Of a DNA stretch of 64,000 nt, positions 62,932 to 64,000 are shown piece after piece (positions within the stretch are counted from its first letter, which is position 1; every line of letters starts with the position of its first letter). The position numbers were made by a program, and so were the translations under genes. The notes beneath the pieces are model-generated. The model made no database searches and was not told the DNA's origin. It saw only the letters and a list, made by a program, of their open reading frames with translations. Origin of the DNA: Scandinavium sp036271055 (lineage in GTDB: Bacteria; Pseudomonadota; Gammaproteobacteria; Enterobacterales; Enterobacteriaceae); assembly GCF_036271055.1 (NCBI RefSeq), contig NZ_DATBBJ010000073.1, positions 1-64,000 of the forward strand, read 5' to 3'.

Positions 62932-63271
62932 GACCGCGTAGCCACTCTGCCAGCACCAACGCATGATTTTGTTCGGTGTTTTTGGCGCCATAGAGCAGGG
63001 TGACGGTTTGCCGTTGTGCCAAGTGGGCAAGGCGCTCACCTTCTGCATGGTTTGGCGCTAATTCGGCCCGATAAAGCTCGCTGAAACTGGCGAAATCTAT
63101 GGCTTCGCCGTGGAAGGCTTTACGCAGTTCTGTTGAGGGTGTCAGCGTTTTGCACCATTCGTCATAAGCCAAATTCTCTTTTTTGATGCCGCGCGGCCAG
63201 AGTCTGTCGACTAACACCCGATAACCATCTTCTTGCGCAGCCGCGTCATAAACACGTTTACACTGAATCAT
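62921..63271 (-). CDS. yeaO: YeaO, DUF488 protein
   Basis: 116 aa from MIQCKRVYDAAAQEDGYRVLVDR at 63271, after AAAAGGACGA. Motifs RLWPRGIKKE, TPSTELRKAFHG and VTLLYGAKN are those of YeaO/DUF488. Function unknown. With yoaF and dgcP it forms the yeaO-yoaF-yeaP neighbourhood of E. coli. Confidence 0.9.
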   Translation of the reverse strand: MIQCKRVYDAAAQEDGYRVLVDRLWPRGIKKENLAYDEWCKTLTPSTELRKAFHGEAIDFASFSELYRAELAPNHAEGERLAHLAQRQTVTLLYGAKNTEQNHALVLAEWLRGLTR

Positions 63272-63436
63272 TCGTCCTTTTCCTCTGCTTACGAAGCTCA
63301 TTTAAAGGGTAATACGTTCCGTAAAGAGATGAAACGATCGCCACCTGCTCGTTCAGGGGATTGTTCTCTGGGCAAAACCCCGGTAGTCTGACATTCCTTA
63401 TGTAGTCCGTAAACTGCACAGCATAAGGATCCCTGC

Positions 63437-64000
63437 ATGGAACTCTCTTCGAATAATAAAACTCTGCGTATTGCACTGGTTGGCGATTTCAATCCTGAGG
63501 TCACCGCGCATAAGGCAATTCCTCTGGCGATTGATGATGCCGCCGCCGTTCAGGACCTGACTGCCGATTACGATTGGGTTGCCACAAGCGATATTACCAG
63601 CGCTGACGATTTGGTGGGCTACGACGCTATCTGGCTGGTTCCCGCAAGCCCATATAAAAATGCCGAAGGGGCGTTCATTGCCATCCGCTACGCGCGTGAA
63701 AACAGCATTCCTTTCCTCGGTACTTGCGGCGGATTTCAGCACGCCATCATCGAATATGCGCGCAACGTATTAGGCTGGAGCGATGCTGCGCACGCAGAAA
63801 CAGACACCGAAGGACGCATGGTGATTGCGCCGCTGAGTTGTTCGCTGGTGGAAAAATCAGATGTGATTGAATTGCGCGCAAACACGCTGATTGCGAAAGC
63901 GTATGGCCGGATGAGCATTGAAGAGGGCTATCACTGCAACTATGGCATTTCACCGGAGTTTGCCGCGCAGCTTGAAGAAGGGGCGTTGCGTGTCACCGGT
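63437..64000 (+). CDS. CTP-synthase-like glutamine amidotransferase (5' part)
   Basis: 188 codons, open at the window end. ATG 63437 after AAGGAT. RIALVGDFNPEVTAHKAIP at the start; class-I glutaminase elbow FLGTCGGFQHAIIEYARNVLG with nucleophile Cys97, very like the C-terminal domain of CTP synthase (GICLGMQ...YARNV), but without the synthetase domain before it. The later His/Glu of the triad lie beyond the window. A stand-alone protein of this type is of unknown role. Confidence 0.85.
   Translation, partial: MELSSNNKTLRIALVGDFNPEVTAHKAIPLAIDDAAAVQDLTADYDWVATSDITSADDLVGYDAIWLVPASPYKNAEGAFIAIRYARENSIPFLGTCGGFQHAIIEYARNVLGWSDAAHAETDTEGRMVIAPLSCSLVEKSDVIELRANTLIAKAYGRMSIEEGYHCNYGISPEFAAQLEEGALRVTG

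Overview
The window is a chromosomal core segment of a gamma-proteobacterium of the order Enterobacterales, most likely family Enterobacteriaceae (Enterobacter / Lelliottia / Leclercia / Buttiauxella-like). Gene order follows the E. coli 24-26 min region almost gene for gene: rne, rluC, yceF, yceD-rpmF-plsX-fabHDG-acpP-fabF, pabC-mltG-tmk-holB-ycfH, ptsG, fhuE, hinT-ycfL-lpoB-thiK-nagZ-ycfP, ndh, ycfJ, comR/bhsA, ldtC, mfd, ycfT, lolCDE, nagK-cobB, potABCD, pepT, roxA, phoPQ, purB-hflD-mnmA-nudJ, rluE, icd. No rRNA, tRNA, CRISPR array, IS element or prophage was seen.

Layout. 0-5.6 kb: RNase E, RluC and Maf-2; their sequences look like the Yersiniaceae (Serratia/Yersinia) versions, unlike the genes that follow. 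5.6-18 kb: ribosomal protein L32, phospholipid and fatty-acid synthesis, then folate, peptidoglycan, dTMP and replication genes, ending with the glucose PTS transporter and its conserved Mlc/CRP/SgrS control sites. 18-33.7 kb: siderophore receptor, lipoproteins and PBP1b activator, thiamine and cell-wall salvage, NADH dehydrogenase II, the BhsA/ComR stress pair, an L,D-transpeptidase and Mfd. 33.9-49.8 kb: lipoprotein export (LolCDE), NagK, CobB, polyamine uptake, peptidase T, ribosomal oxygenase, PhoPQ, purB. 49.8-54.9 kb: tRNA and rRNA modification genes, an extra methylglyoxal synthase, and icd.

54.9-64 kb is the accessory part. After icd come an exported protein built of 27-residue HPxA repeats, a small T4 Imm-like membrane protein, a DinI/MsgA-family gene with a LexA box, a glycine-zipper envelope protein, a zinc-ribbon protein, a cold-shock protein followed by a YmcF-like zinc protein that appears to start at ATT, a YidB-like protein, small unknown proteins, two convergent diguanylate cyclases (one DgcP-like), a YoaF-like lipoprotein, YeaO, and a CTP-synthase-like amidotransferase cut by the window end. 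Part of this resembles the icd-adjacent SPI-11 locus of Salmonella (msgA, envE, cspH) and part the yeaO-yoaF-yeaP cluster of E. coli, which lies elsewhere in that genome.

The most interesting points are the Yersiniaceae-like rne-rluC-yceF block, the second methylglyoxal synthase with a dyad over its translation start region, the HPxA-repeat protein, the ATT-started ymcF-like gene, a CRP site inside the bhsA core promoter, and a minus-strand two-hairpin RNA candidate upstream of dgcP.
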